Shown piece by piece: positions 16,773-24,387 of a DNA stretch of 38,648 nucleotides (the first letter of the stretch is position 1; each line of letters starts with the position of its first letter). The stretch is taken from NCBI RefSeq assembly GCF_900110215.1, contig NZ_FOCX01000029.1, positions 1 through 38,648 on the forward strand. Direction: 5' to 3'. The position numbers and the translations under genes are program-made. Below the pieces are notes generated by a model. The model was not told the DNA's origin and searched no databases. It saw only the letters and a list, made by a program, of their open reading frames with translations. Origin of the DNA: Halorientalis persicus (lineage in GTDB: Archaea > Halobacteriota > Halobacteria > Halobacteriales > Haloarculaceae).

Positions 16773-18356
16773 ATGAGCCAGCAAGAGGAAGAGGCGTCCG
16801 ACCAGGCAGACGAACAGTCACCGGTCGAGGAACTACGCGAACGCCGCCGCGAAGCGGAACTCGGCGGCGGCGAAGCGCGCATCGAGCGCCAGCACGAGAA
16901 AGGTAAGATGACCGCCCGCGAGCGGGTCGACTACCTGCTGGACGACGGCACCTTCTGTGAAGTCGACGCGTTCGTCGAACACCGTGCCCAGTCGTTCGGG
17001 ATGGACGAGAAGACGTTCCCCGGCGACGCGGTCGTCACCGGCTACGGCGAGGTCAACGGCCGGAAACTCTTCGTCTTCGCTCACGACTTCACCGTCCTCG
17101 GTGGCTCGGTCGGCGAAGTCGTCGCCGACAAGATTTGCAAGGTGATGGACAAGGCCATCGAGAACGGCGTTCCCGTGGTCGGCCTGAACGACTCCGGCGG
17201 CGCGCGCATCCAGGAGGGCGTCGATTCCCTCGTCGGGTTCGCGAAGATCTTCAACCGAAACACCGAGGCCTCTGGCCTCATCCCGCAGATCTCGGCGATC
17301 ATGGGCCCGTGTGCCGGCGGTGCGACCTACTCGCCCGCGCTGACCGACTTCACGTTCATGGTCGAGGACACGAGCCATATGTTCATCACTGGCCCGGACG
17401 TGATCGAGACGGTCACCGGCGAGCAGGTCTCCAAGGAGGAACTCGGCGGCGCCAAGACCCACGCCACCAAGTCCGGCGTCGCCCACTTCGCGGAGCGCTC
17501 CGAGGAGGAAGCGCTGGACGACATCCGCAGACTGCTCTCCTATCTCCCCCAGAACAACATGGCGGACCCGCCGCGGGTTCAGCCCTGGGACGATCCGACC
17601 CGAACCTGTGACGACCTCGTCGACATCGTACCCGAGGAACCGCGCAAGCCCTACGACATGAACGACGTGATCGGGCGGATCGTCGACGAGGATTCCTTTT
17701 TCGAGGTCCACGACGGGTTCGCGCGCAACGTCGTCACCGGCTTCGGCCGCCTCGACGGCCGCGTCGTCGGCGTCGTCGCCAACCAGCCCCGCGTTTCCGC
17801 CGGAACCCTCGACATCGACGCCTCCGAGAAGGCCGCCCGGTTCGTCCGCTTCTGTGACTCGTTCAACGTCCCCATCGTCACGCTGGTGGACGTGCCCGGG
17901 TTCATGCCCGGCACCGATCAGGAACACAACGGCATCATCCGCCGGGGTGCCAAGCTGATCTACGCCTACGCAGAGGCGACCGTCCCGCTCATGTCGGTCG
18001 TCGTCCGGAAGGCCTACGGCGGGGCCTACATCGTCATGTCCTCGAAGTTCCTGGGGAGCGACGTGAACTACGCCTGGCCCGGCGCGGAGATGGCCGTGCT
18101 GGGGCCCCGCGGTGCAGTCAACATCCTCTATCGCAAGGAGATCGCCAACGCCGACGACCCCGACGCCAAACGCCAGGCGTTGATGGACGACTTCCGCGAG
18201 GAGTTCGCCCATCCCTACGGGCCGGCCAAACGCGGCTATCTCGACGACGTGATCGAGCCACAGAACACGCGCAAGCGCCTGATCGACGACCTGGAACTGC
18301 TCGAACGCAAGCGCGAGGACACGCCGCCCAAAGACCACGGCAACATCCCGCTATGA
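16773..18356 (+). CDS. pccB: Propionyl/acetyl-CoA carboxylase carboxyltransferase subunit
   Basis: 527 residues, the full length of biotin-dependent carboxyltransferase subunits. It transfers carboxyl from carboxybiotin to propionyl-CoA, giving methylmalonyl-CoA. Visible signatures are VGLNDSGGARIQEGVDSLVG (CoA-binding oxyanion region, about 130-150), ISAIMGPCAGGATYSPALTD, and in the C-terminal half VDVPGFMPGTDQEHNGIIRRGA. The start is one base after the reductase stop and the end overlaps pccX by four bases, so they form an operon. PccA (biotin carboxylase plus BCCP) is not in the window. In PHBV-producing haloarchaea this enzyme is reported to set the propionyl-CoA supply. Confidence 0.94.
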   Translation: MSQQEEEASDQADEQSPVEELRERRREAELGGGEARIERQHEKGKMTARERVDYLLDDGTFCEVDAFVEHRAQSFGMDEKTFPGDAVVTGYGEVNGRKLFVFAHDFTVLGGSVGEVVADKICKVMDKAIENGVPVVGLNDSGGARIQEGVDSLVGFAKIFNRNTEASGLIPQISAIMGPCAGGATYSPALTDFTFMVEDTSHMFITGPDVIETVTGEQVSKEELGGAKTHATKSGVAHFAERSEEEALDDIRRLLSYLPQNNMADPPRVQPWDDPTRTCDDLVDIVPEEPRKPYDMNDVIGRIVDEDSFFEVHDGFARNVVTGFGRLDGRVVGVVANQPRVSAGTLDIDASEKAARFVRFCDSFNVPIVTLVDVPGFMPGTDQEHNGIIRRGAKLIYAYAEATVPLMSVVVRKAYGGAYIVMSSKFLGSDVNYAWPGAEMAVLGPRGAVNILYRKEIANADDPDAKRQALMDDFREEFAHPYGPAKRGYLDDVIEPQNTRKRLIDDLELLERKREDTPPKDHGNIPL

Positions 18357-18667
18357 GCCGGGCCGAACACGACATGGATACCGAGGACGAACTCCTCGAA
18401 GTCGATCTGGATGCCCTGCTCGCGAGGCTGGAGTTCGAGACGACCGTGCCGACCCAGCGGGAGGCGGCCGCCGTGGCGGCGGCCATCGCGACTCACCGGA
18501 CAGACCGCGCGGTCGCGGCCGCCGAGGCCGCCGCCGAGAGCGAACCAGAGAGAGTGCCGGAGTGGAAGCTCGCGAGTCGACTTCGATCCACCGGGGAGAA
18601 TCCACGTCGTCGGCCCCGAAAGATCGAGCGCGGACGCGAATGGCGGGCCGCGGCGCGGTCGCTGTAG
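18353..18667 (+). CDS. pccX: Acyl-CoA carboxylase small subunit PccX (epsilon-like)
   Basis: 104 residues; the ATG overlaps the pccB stop (ATGA). The N-terminal half is acidic (DTEDELLEVDLDALL), then VPTQREAAAVAAAIATHRT (32-50), an Ala-rich helix, and EWKLASRLRS (70-79), ending in an Arg-rich tail. The location matches PccX, the small third subunit described for Haloferax propionyl-CoA carboxylase. The pattern of a short 'xxExAAvxAxxA' helix, a linker, then a Trp-containing W-x-x-x-x-R segment resembles the actinobacterial carboxylase epsilon subunit (AccE). That likeness is my inference. Confidence 0.8.
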   Translation: MSRAEHDMDTEDELLEVDLDALLARLEFETTVPTQREAAAVAAAIATHRTDRAVAAAEAAAESEPERVPEWKLASRLRSTGENPRRRPRKIERGREWRAAARSL

Positions 18668-18670
18668 GTC

Positions 18671-18859
18671 GTGGTCGATCTCGCCCCGGATTCCGCGATG
18701 TTCGCAGTCACCACGGTCAGTCTGTCCGTCGCCATCTGGATCGGGATCGAACTGTTCCTGTTCGATCAGTTTCGCTGGACGAACGCCCTGTCCGGAGCCG
18801 CGTGCGGCATCGCACTCGTCCTCGTAAACCGCTGGATGCACGAAACGACCGACAGATAG
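18671..18859 (+). CDS. Small two-helix membrane protein
   Basis: 62 residues from GTG at 18671, four bases after the pccX stop (a later in-frame ATG would shorten it). Two hydrophobic segments are visible: FAVTTVSLSVAIWIGIELFLF and LSGAACGIALVLV, joined by a short loop DQFRWTN, with the charged tail RWMHETTDR. It probably ends the reductase-pccB-pccX transcription unit. No family recognised; an accessory role at the membrane can only be guessed from position. Confidence 0.55.
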   Translation: MVDLAPDSAMFAVTTVSLSVAIWIGIELFLFDQFRWTNALSGAACGIALVLVNRWMHETTDR

Positions 18860-18887
18860 CGGCCCGCCAGTGGTTGCACTTCGTCGC

Positions 18888-19463
18888 TCATCCTGACAGC
18901 ACTGCGTCTGCCGTCACCACCGTTGCGAACTCACCGTCGAGATGCGCCAGCGCGGACCGGTGAACTCGCTCGGGCGGGATCGCTTCGCCGTCGAACTCGC
19001 GGTCGAACGTGGCCGTCGCGTCCGCGACCAGCAAGACCTGGTACCCGCGATTCTCGGCCATCCGGGTCGTGGTCGAGACGCAGTGATCGGTCGTCAAGCC
19101 TGCGATGACGAGTTGCTCGACCCCGCGCTCGTCGAGCCAGTCGTCGAGGGCGGTGCCCACGAAGGCACCGTTCACTCGCTTCGTGACGACGTGCTCGTCG
19201 TCGAGCGGTGCCAGTTTGGATTCGAACGCGAAGCCCGGTTCGCCGCGTCTGAGCGGCGAGTCCGGTTCCGTCGAGTCGTGGCGGACGTGGGCGACGGGCC
19301 GGCCAGTCTCCCGCCACGCGGTGAGCAGATCCGCTGCCCGCTGTTCGGCGTCGGGGTTGTTTCGATCGCCCCACGCGGGGTCGTCGAAGCCCTGCTGGAA
19401 GTCCACGAGGACGAGCACCGCGTCGTCGGCGACGGTCGCCGACCGCTTTTCAATCGGCGGCAT
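18888..19463 (-). CDS. Isochorismatase-family cysteine hydrolase
   Basis: 191 residues, alpha/beta hydrolase of the isochorismatase/nicotinamidase superfamily. The catalytic triad is visible: Asp21 (VLVDFQ), Lys95 (TKRVNGAF) and Cys128 (TTDHCVSTT). The family cleaves amides or enol ethers (nicotinamide, N-carbamoylsarcosine, isochorismate); the substrate cannot be told here. No strong nicotinamidase metal-site signature was evident. Its start overlaps the end of the YqcI/YcgG gene by 14 bp, so the two are co-expressed leftwards. Confidence 0.88.
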   Translation of the reverse strand: MPPIEKRSATVADDAVLVLVDFQQGFDDPAWGDRNNPDAEQRAADLLTAWRETGRPVAHVRHDSTEPDSPLRRGEPGFAFESKLAPLDDEHVVTKRVNGAFVGTALDDWLDERGVEQLVIAGLTTDHCVSTTTRMAENRGYQVLLVADATATFDREFDGEAIPPERVHRSALAHLDGEFATVVTADAVLSG

Positions 19464-20259
19464 ACCCGTCCGGGAGGGTGTTCGGGGCTTTCGGGTGGTC
19501 GCGGGTCACGTTGATCGGGCACTCGTCGGGGGCCTGCTCCGGGTCCGAGGAGAGCATATACTGGGGCCACTCGCGGTCGCCCTCGACGCCGTAGTCGCCG
19601 ATGTCGGCGTGGGGACAGACGCCGTCGTAGTCCTCGATGCGGTCCTGGATGACCTCACGGGCTCGCTGGCCCGCGTCGGTGTCGTGAGTGATCCCCTCGA
19701 ACAGCGACCGGGGCTGGAACGTGATCTCCAGGCCGATGGGGCAGTACCGACTCTTGCGCGTGTCGTAGAAGGGCGCACGACAGGTCGGGAACATCGATTC
19801 GCCGCCGAAGGAGAACTCCCAGTATGGGTCGTCGGGGTCGGTCGGCACGTCCTCGGGCCACGGTTCCGGGTCGTGGACGTGGAGGAACTGCAGGACGTGC
19901 CAGAGGCGTTCGTGGTACTCCTGCTCGGTGAGAGGAACCTCGGGCGGTTTGAAGAAGGTGACCAGCGACGCCTGCTCGGAGTGGTCCCGATAGGTGTCGA
20001 GGTACTCGAGCAGTGTGTTCCGAAAGCGCAGGAGTGCGTCCTTGTCGGTCATCGAGGAGCAGAGCGTGTAGAGCGGGTCGCCGTTCTCGACGGACTCGAC
20101 GCCGAAAAAGCAGGGGAACGGCGAGCCGTTGCGTTCGCCGAGCAGGCCGTCCCTGAAACTCTCCCAGTGGTCGATCCCCCACTCGGGAAGGTCGCCGTCG
20201 GCCGCACGGTCCGCGAGCGTCGCCTGATCCAGCAGGACCTCGACTCCCGGTTCGTTCAT
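19450..20259 (-). CDS. YqcI/YcgG family protein
   Basis: 269 residues from the ATG at 20259; an upstream in-frame extension of 16 residues has no RBS and looks unrelated. Characteristic elements are [28 protein letters not shown], and [21 protein letters not shown] followed by ITFQPRS. These match the conserved core of the YqcI/YcgG family, related to heme-oxygenase-like or Cys-rich bacterial proteins of uncertain function. Several cysteines (FPC, TLC, TC, YC, VCP, ECP) could bind a cofactor. It overlaps the isochorismatase-like gene and follows the MOSC gene by 44 bp, suggesting a three-gene unit. Confidence 0.72.
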   Translation of the reverse strand: MNEPGVEVLLDQATLADRAADGDLPEWGIDHWESFRDGLLGERNGSPFPCFFGVESVENGDPLYTLCSSMTDKDALLRFRNTLLEYLDTYRDHSEQASLVTFFKPPEVPLTEQEYHERLWHVLQFLHVHDPEPWPEDVPTDPDDPYWEFSFGGESMFPTCRAPFYDTRKSRYCPIGLEITFQPRSLFEGITHDTDAGQRAREVIQDRIEDYDGVCPHADIGDYGVEGDREWPQYMLSSDPEQAPDECPINVTRDHPKAPNTLPDGYAAD

Positions 20260-20303
20260 ATCTCCAGTTGGCTCCAGGGAAATTTGAAACTTGAGTTTCG
20301 TCC

Positions 20304-20768
20304 TCACTCCTCGGCCGGCCCGACGGCATCGCCCTCGGCGATGGCTCCGGACTCGACGATGCGGGCTCTGAGCCCGCCGCGGTGGACCAGCGCTTCCTCC
20401 ACGTCGGGCAGGCCAGTGTGCTGTTCCAGATACGAACAGGGTTCACACAGTTCGACGCCCTCGCAGACGGCGTCGCCCACGTGAAACCGGGCGTCGACAA
20501 GGTGGTTCAGCGCGACGCCGCGGGTCGTGACGTTCCGGCGGTGGATCCCCGGTTCGAGGTCGATATCGTAGTCGCGTTCGGCGGCCGCCAGGGCTTCGGC
20601 CTCGATGAGCGTGATGGCACGGTCCTCGCCGCCGCCGAAGGTACCTTCGCCCTCGAAGTAGCGGTCGCCGTCTAGTCCCTCGCCGGCGACGGCCCGGACG
20701 GTCTCGACGCGTTCGGGCGGCGCCCCGGGTGTCGGTGCGACGTGGATGTACTCGACGGTTCCGTTCAT
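20304..20768 (-). CDS. MOSC domain protein
   Basis: 154 residues forming a single MOSC domain (beta-strand-rich; fused to MOCO sulfurases and present in mARC/YiiM). Diagnostic elements are GLDGDRYF near 31-38, HRRNVTTRGVAL (76-87) and a CEPC motif whose first conserved cysteine is expected to carry sulfur. The family handles sulfur for molybdenum cofactors or metal-sulfur centres. First gene of the leftward MOSC–YqcI–isochorismatase unit, divergent from the ketothiolase gene with 122 bp between. Confidence 0.88.
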   Translation of the reverse strand: MNGTVEYIHVAPTPGAPPERVETVRAVAGEGLDGDRYFEGEGTFGGGEDRAITLIEAEALAAAERDYDIDLEPGIHRRNVTTRGVALNHLVDARFHVGDAVCEGVELCEPCSYLEQHTGLPDVEEALVHRGGLRARIVESGAIAEGDAVGPAEE

Positions 20769-20855
20769 ATCGCCCAGTTGTGAACGGGCTTACAAGACAC
20801 CATCGGGACGCGGCGCTCGCTCGGGAACATCGGTCGAATACCACGCTTTCAGCCA

Positions 20856-20865
20856 GATTTACAAT
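20856..20865 (+). promoter_or_regulatory. Promoter of the ketothiolase operon
   Basis: ATTTACAATA is centred about 30 bp before the ATG at 20891, the normal TATA distance for a near-leaderless haloarchaeal mRNA. An AGGTGAT directly before the ATG could act as a very short Shine-Dalgarno sequence. Confidence 0.5.
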
Positions 20866-20890
20866 ACCGCCCGTTGCAGTTGCAGGTGAT

Positions 20891-22045
20891 ATGGACAGGG
20901 AGGTTGCCATCATCGGCGGGTCGATGACGAAGTTCGGCCAGCGAGACGCCTGGATACGCGAGTTGCTCTCCCAGGCCGGCGAAGCGTGTCTGGAAGACGC
21001 CGGCGTCGAGCCCGACGACGTGGACCACGTCTACGTGTCGAACATGGCCAGCGGGGAGTTCGAGGGCCAGGGCGGGATCATGAACGCGGTGGCCCACGAT
21101 CTCGGGCTACTGCCGGCCTACAGCCAGCGCATCGACCAGACCAGTTCAAGCGGTGGCGCGGGGATGTACGCGGCCTGGCAGTCGATCAAATCAGGGGCCA
21201 GCGACATGACCCTGCTCGTGGGCGGCGAGAAGATGACCCACAAGGGCACCGGCGACGCGACCGACATCATCGCGTCGATCACACATCCCGCCGAGTACAA
21301 ACACGGCGTGACGCTCCCCTCCTTCGCGGGGATGACGGCGCGACACTACCTCGAAAAGTTCGACGCGCCCCGGGAGAGTCTCGCGAAGGTCGCCGTCAAG
21401 AACCACGAGAACGGCACCCGCAATCCGAAGGCGCAGTTCCAGAAGGAGATCACCGAAAAGAAAGCCCTCGAGAGTCCGATCATCGCCGACCCGCTCCGAC
21501 TGTACGATTTCTGTCCGATCACCGACGGGAGCGCGGCCCTCATGTTCTGCCCGGTCGAGGTGGCCGAGGAGTACGCCGACGACTACGCTGTGGTCTCGGG
21601 CATCGGCGGCGCGACCGACACCCACGTCGTCCACGAACGTGACGACCCGACGACGATGGGCGGCGTCGTCGATTCGGGCGAGGAAGCATACGAGATGGCC
21701 GGCATCGGCCCGGACGATATCGACGTGGCCGAACTCCACGATATGTTCACGATCCTCGAATTCCTCCAGATGGAGGGGCTGGACTTCGCCGAGACGGGCG
21801 AGGCCTGGAAACACGTCGAGGAAGGCCGAACGGCCATCGACGGCGACCGCCCGATCAACACCTCCGGCGGGCTCAAATCGAAGGGCCATCCGCTGGGGGC
21901 CAGCGGTGTCGCACAGGGGTACGAGATCTACGAGCAACTGGTCGGTGAAGCCGGCGAGCGCCAGGTCGACGCCGAGACGGGGCTGGCCTGCAACGTCGGT
22001 GGCTTCGGGAACTGCGTCATCACCACGATCATGGAGGCACGATAA
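20891..22045 (+). CDS. Haloarchaeal-type beta-ketothiolase catalytic (alpha) subunit
   Basis: 384 residues from ATG 20891. It is a thiolase-fold protein of the SCP2/archaeal branch, condensing two acyl-CoAs into 3-ketoacyl-CoA or the reverse. Where classical thiolases have the nucleophile in CxSG, this one has TSSSGGAG (84-91), so Ser85 takes the Cys position. His283 (ELHDMF) and His333 (KGHPLGASG) are in place. This agrees with the Ser-His-His triad reported for haloarchaeal PhaA/BktB enzymes. The downstream gene overlaps by one base and encodes the Zn-ribbon/OB-fold partner. Likely role: PHB/PHBV monomer supply with the reductase at 16031; PhaA versus BktB is undecided. Confidence 0.87.
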   Translation: MDREVAIIGGSMTKFGQRDAWIRELLSQAGEACLEDAGVEPDDVDHVYVSNMASGEFEGQGGIMNAVAHDLGLLPAYSQRIDQTSSSGGAGMYAAWQSIKSGASDMTLLVGGEKMTHKGTGDATDIIASITHPAEYKHGVTLPSFAGMTARHYLEKFDAPRESLAKVAVKNHENGTRNPKAQFQKEITEKKALESPIIADPLRLYDFCPITDGSAALMFCPVEVAEEYADDYAVVSGIGGATDTHVVHERDDPTTMGGVVDSGEEAYEMAGIGPDDIDVAELHDMFTILEFLQMEGLDFAETGEAWKHVEEGRTAIDGDRPINTSGGLKSKGHPLGASGVAQGYEIYEQLVGEAGERQVDAETGLACNVGGFGNCVITTIMEAR

Positions 22046-22416
22046 TGTCGATGGACGCCATCCGCTGTCCGAACGGTCACGTGAAGTACCCCACGCACCC
22101 GCGCTGTCCGGAGTGTGGCGAGGAACCGGTCGAGACGATCGACCTGAGCGACCGCACGGGCGAGGTCGTCACCTGGACGGAGAGCACCGCGACGCCGCCG
22201 GGCGTCCGCGAGCCGAACGTCCTGGCGTTCGTCGAGTTCGAGGTCGACGGCACGCCGGTCCGCGCGCTGGGGCAGATCGCCGACAACGCCGACGTGGAGA
22301 CCGGCGACGAGGTGGAACCGGTGTACGCCGACGAACTCCGCGAACCGGGTGTCGGGCTCAAGCCTGCCGACGCGGATCAGGAGTGGGACGGGTACCGATT
22401 CCGGCTGTCCCAGTGA
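22045..22416 (+). CDS. Ketothiolase beta subunit: Zn-ribbon plus DUF35 OB-fold
   Basis: 123 residues. The N-terminal rubredoxin-like zinc ribbon has CPNGH (8-12) and CPECG (21-25); it is followed by an OB-fold of the DUF35 type (TWTESTATPPGVREPNVLAFVEFEVDGTPVRALGQI...). The ATG overlaps the thiolase stop (TAATG), so the pair is translationally coupled. In archaeal thiolase complexes the DUF35 protein bridges catalytic subunits and shapes the CoA site, and haloarchaeal ketothiolases are reported to need it. The fourth zinc ligand pair is incomplete: the first knuckle is CPNGH rather than CxxC, so His may serve as ligand. Confidence 0.88.
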   Translation: MSMDAIRCPNGHVKYPTHPRCPECGEEPVETIDLSDRTGEVVTWTESTATPPGVREPNVLAFVEFEVDGTPVRALGQIADNADVETGDEVEPVYADELREPGVGLKPADADQEWDGYRFRLSQ

Positions 22417-22461
22417 GGGCGTCCGTCCGAACTGCGAACTCGCGTCGAAACGAGGGGCGGT

Positions 22462-22956
22462 TCAGATGGGGGATCGGTTCGCACGCGGCTGTCGTGGCTG
22501 GTTCCAGGGCCGAGACTGGCCGGGAACCAGCCCGCTCTCGGCTTCGAGCATCGAGATGCCGTCGAGGACTGTTCTGATTCCGGTCTCGGAACTGTGGGGA
22601 TAGAGTGCGATCAGGTCGTCCTCGTCGTACAACGCCAGACAGACGACGGGGAGGACAGCCGTTCTGTAGTGGCTGTCGGTGAAGCTGTTGTGACAGTCGT
22701 GGCGCTCGAAGGCGGGCGCGAGTGCGACGCCGTGGGCGTCGGCCCAGGCCTCGAACTCCCGGCAGAGCGCGAACTCACGACGGGCCTGGGTATCCCCGAC
22801 CGTCACGCGGTGGGGCCAGCGCTGGACGGACAGGTCGGCGATGACGCCCGCAGCGGCCAGCGCCTGGAGGCGACCCAGTATCCGGGACTGTTCGGTCGTG
22901 GCCGCTATCGGGACCGAATCGCGAAGGAACAGCTCCGCTCGTGTGATACGAGTCAT
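22462..22956 (-). CDS. Haloarchaeal conserved protein, paralogue A (HTH-annotated family)
   Basis: 164 residues from the ATG at 22956 (MTRITRAELFLRDS). It shares order and spacing with the neighbour at 23050: R-x-E-L-(F/Y)-x-R-S/D, a helical RLQ/EQLA..G segment, FALCREFEAWADAHGVALAPAFERHDC versus SAYDRFQDWADETGVSLEPFFDTRSC, LPVVCLALYDEDDLIALYPHS, and a VLDGI/DCL helix. Haloarchaea have many of these, sometimes annotated as HTH proteins; DNA binding is not evident to me. Function unknown. Confidence 0.7.
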   Translation of the reverse strand: MTRITRAELFLRDSVPIAATTEQSRILGRLQALAAAGVIADLSVQRWPHRVTVGDTQARREFALCREFEAWADAHGVALAPAFERHDCHNSFTDSHYRTAVLPVVCLALYDEDDLIALYPHSSETGIRTVLDGISMLEAESGLVPGQSRPWNQPRQPRANRSPI

Positions 22957-23049
22957 GGTTGCAGTGTGGACGCCGGCAGTGGGCTTAGCTGTTTGGGAAT
23001 CTGTCACACACCGATACGTACCGGGAACGGCGGGGCGTCCGGAAGGGGC

Positions 23050-23550
23050 TCAGTCCGACACTTCCGCGAGATTGAGCTGTTCGGTCGCGTCGGATTCGAG
23101 CGGGTCGGTGACTCGGCCCGGGGCGGCTTCGATAGCGTGGAGACAGTCGAGGACGGAGCGGGAGCCGTCGTTGGTCGAGTGGGGATACACGGCGTCGAGG
23201 TCTCCATCGCGGTAGACGGCGAGACAGAGCGCAGGCAGAACCAGCCACTCCCCTCGCTCCCCGGACTCCATGGAGTAACAGGAGCGGGTATCGAAGAACG
23301 GTTCGAGCGACACGCCGGTCTCGTCCGCCCAGTCCTGAAAACGATCGTACGCCGAAAGCTCGTCGCGACCGCTCGACAGCGGCACTTTCTTGTCCCAGGT
23401 CCGAATCGCCACGTCGTCGACGTGACCGCCGTCGGCGAGTTGCTCGAGCCGTCCCGCCACCGCGTCCCGTCGCCGTGAGGCGACCTCGGGTAGCGAAGAC
23501 CGAGCGTACAGTTCGACCCGTGTCCCAGCGGGACTCCCGTTACCGATCAT
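23050..23550 (-). CDS. Haloarchaeal conserved protein, paralogue B (HTH-annotated family)
   Basis: 166 residues from the ATG at 23550. It is paralogous to the gene at 22462 on the same strand, 93 bp apart, so a tandem duplication is likely. Shared features are the RVELYARSS N-terminus, RLEQLADGGHVDDVAIRTW, DWADETGVSLEPFFDTRSC, LPALCLAVYRDGDLDAVYPHS and VLDCLHAIEA. Conserved Cys and His residues are spread through the core. An AT-rich stretch ATAAATAAAAC near 23575-23585 is a good TATA candidate. The following 117 bp is non-coding. Role unknown; small soluble regulator or sensor is a guess. Confidence 0.72.
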   Translation of the reverse strand: MIGNGSPAGTRVELYARSSLPEVASRRRDAVAGRLEQLADGGHVDDVAIRTWDKKVPLSSGRDELSAYDRFQDWADETGVSLEPFFDTRSCYSMESGERGEWLVLPALCLAVYRDGDLDAVYPHSTNDGSRSVLDCLHAIEAAPGRVTDPLESDATEQLNLAEVSD

Positions 23551-23667
23551 TCCTACTATCGAATCACGGTATGAAATAAATAAAACCTGCTATGTTAGGC
23601 TTTGTTGATACTGTTACCCACAGTACGGCGGGGGTGACAGCGGCCGGGTGCAGCGAGCGTGGTGCCG

Positions 23668-24249
23668 TCAGTTCGACCCGGATTCGTCCGACCCGTCGTC
23701 GCTGTCACCGTCGTCGAGGTCGTCCTTGATCGACTGGAGTTCGGCGTCGACGTCGACCGGCACTGAGGCGCTGGTCGCCGGGTCCGACTCGCGGTCTGTG
23801 GATTCGGTTTCGGCGGCGAGGCGGTCGTCGATCTCGTCACGGAGCGACCGCGCTTCCGCGAGGACACGCGCTGCCTCGTCGTCGGTGGGGCGTCCCTCGA
23901 CGGCGTCCTGCACGTCGGCTAGGACGTCGTCCAGCTTCCGGACGGTGGTCCGGCTGAGCTGGACGGCCCGGTCGCGGACGGCCGTGTCGCGCTCGTCGGT
24001 CACACTGCGATCGGGGTCGGCGAGCCGGATCGCCCGCTGGAGCAGTCGGAGCGCGCGGACGTTCGTCTCTAGAATCAGGATCGCCCCCGGAATCGCCACC
24101 TCGTCTGTGAATCGGAGCAGTTCTCGCGGCGAGGGTGGGCGGAGTCGTCGTCGCCGACCCGGTTCGAGTTCGCGCTGGAGGTCCCGAAGCGAGCGTGCGA
24201 GGTCCGCCGCCAGCCGCGCGAGGTCCTCGTCGCTGGCCGAATCGCTCAT
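23668..24249 (-). CDS. Haloarchaeal conserved hypothetical, helical and acidic
   Basis: 193 residues from the ATG at 24249. It is mostly helical with heptad-like stretches (LARLAADLARSLRDLQRELE at 10-29, and VRKLDDVLADVQDAVEG), so coiled-coil association is likely. It contains a central moderately hydrophobic segment EVAIPGAILILETNVRALRLLQRAIRL that could be amphipathic or membrane-touching. The C-terminal 40 residues are very acidic and disordered (DDLDDGDSDDGSDESGSN). No known domain recognised. It is divergent from the gene at 24388, with about 140 bp between starts. Confidence 0.68.
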   Translation of the reverse strand: MSDSASDEDLARLAADLARSLRDLQRELEPGRRRRLRPPSPRELLRFTDEVAIPGAILILETNVRALRLLQRAIRLADPDRSVTDERDTAVRDRAVQLSRTTVRKLDDVLADVQDAVEGRPTDDEAARVLAEARSLRDEIDDRLAAETESTDRESDPATSASVPVDVDAELQSIKDDLDDGDSDDGSDESGSN

Positions 24250-24352
24250 ACTCCCCGTACGGCGCGTCGGGTCTTAAGCGCGGGCCATCACTGCCGACGG
24301 GTCGCCACGTCGTCACGGCCGATCGGTGCATTTCGAGCGCCGTAATCCGTGC

Positions 24353-24362
24353 AAATATTATA
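24353..24362 (+). promoter_or_regulatory. TATA box of the gene at 24388
   Basis: AAATATTATA lies 26-35 bp before the ATG at 24388 in an otherwise GC-rich area, consistent with a leaderless transcript and supporting that ATG over an in-frame one at 24349. Confidence 0.55.
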
Positions 24363-24387
24363 CCATTGGGCGCGTAAATTACTGTCA

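Noticed and set aside
16833-18338. 501-codon minus-strand frame
   Set aside because: Exact antisense shadow of pccB; no recognised motifs.
20264-20275. 12-mer CCAGTTGGCTCC also found at 30228-30239
   Set aside because: Too short to call a repeat in 38 kb; only the second copy is part of an inverted repeat.
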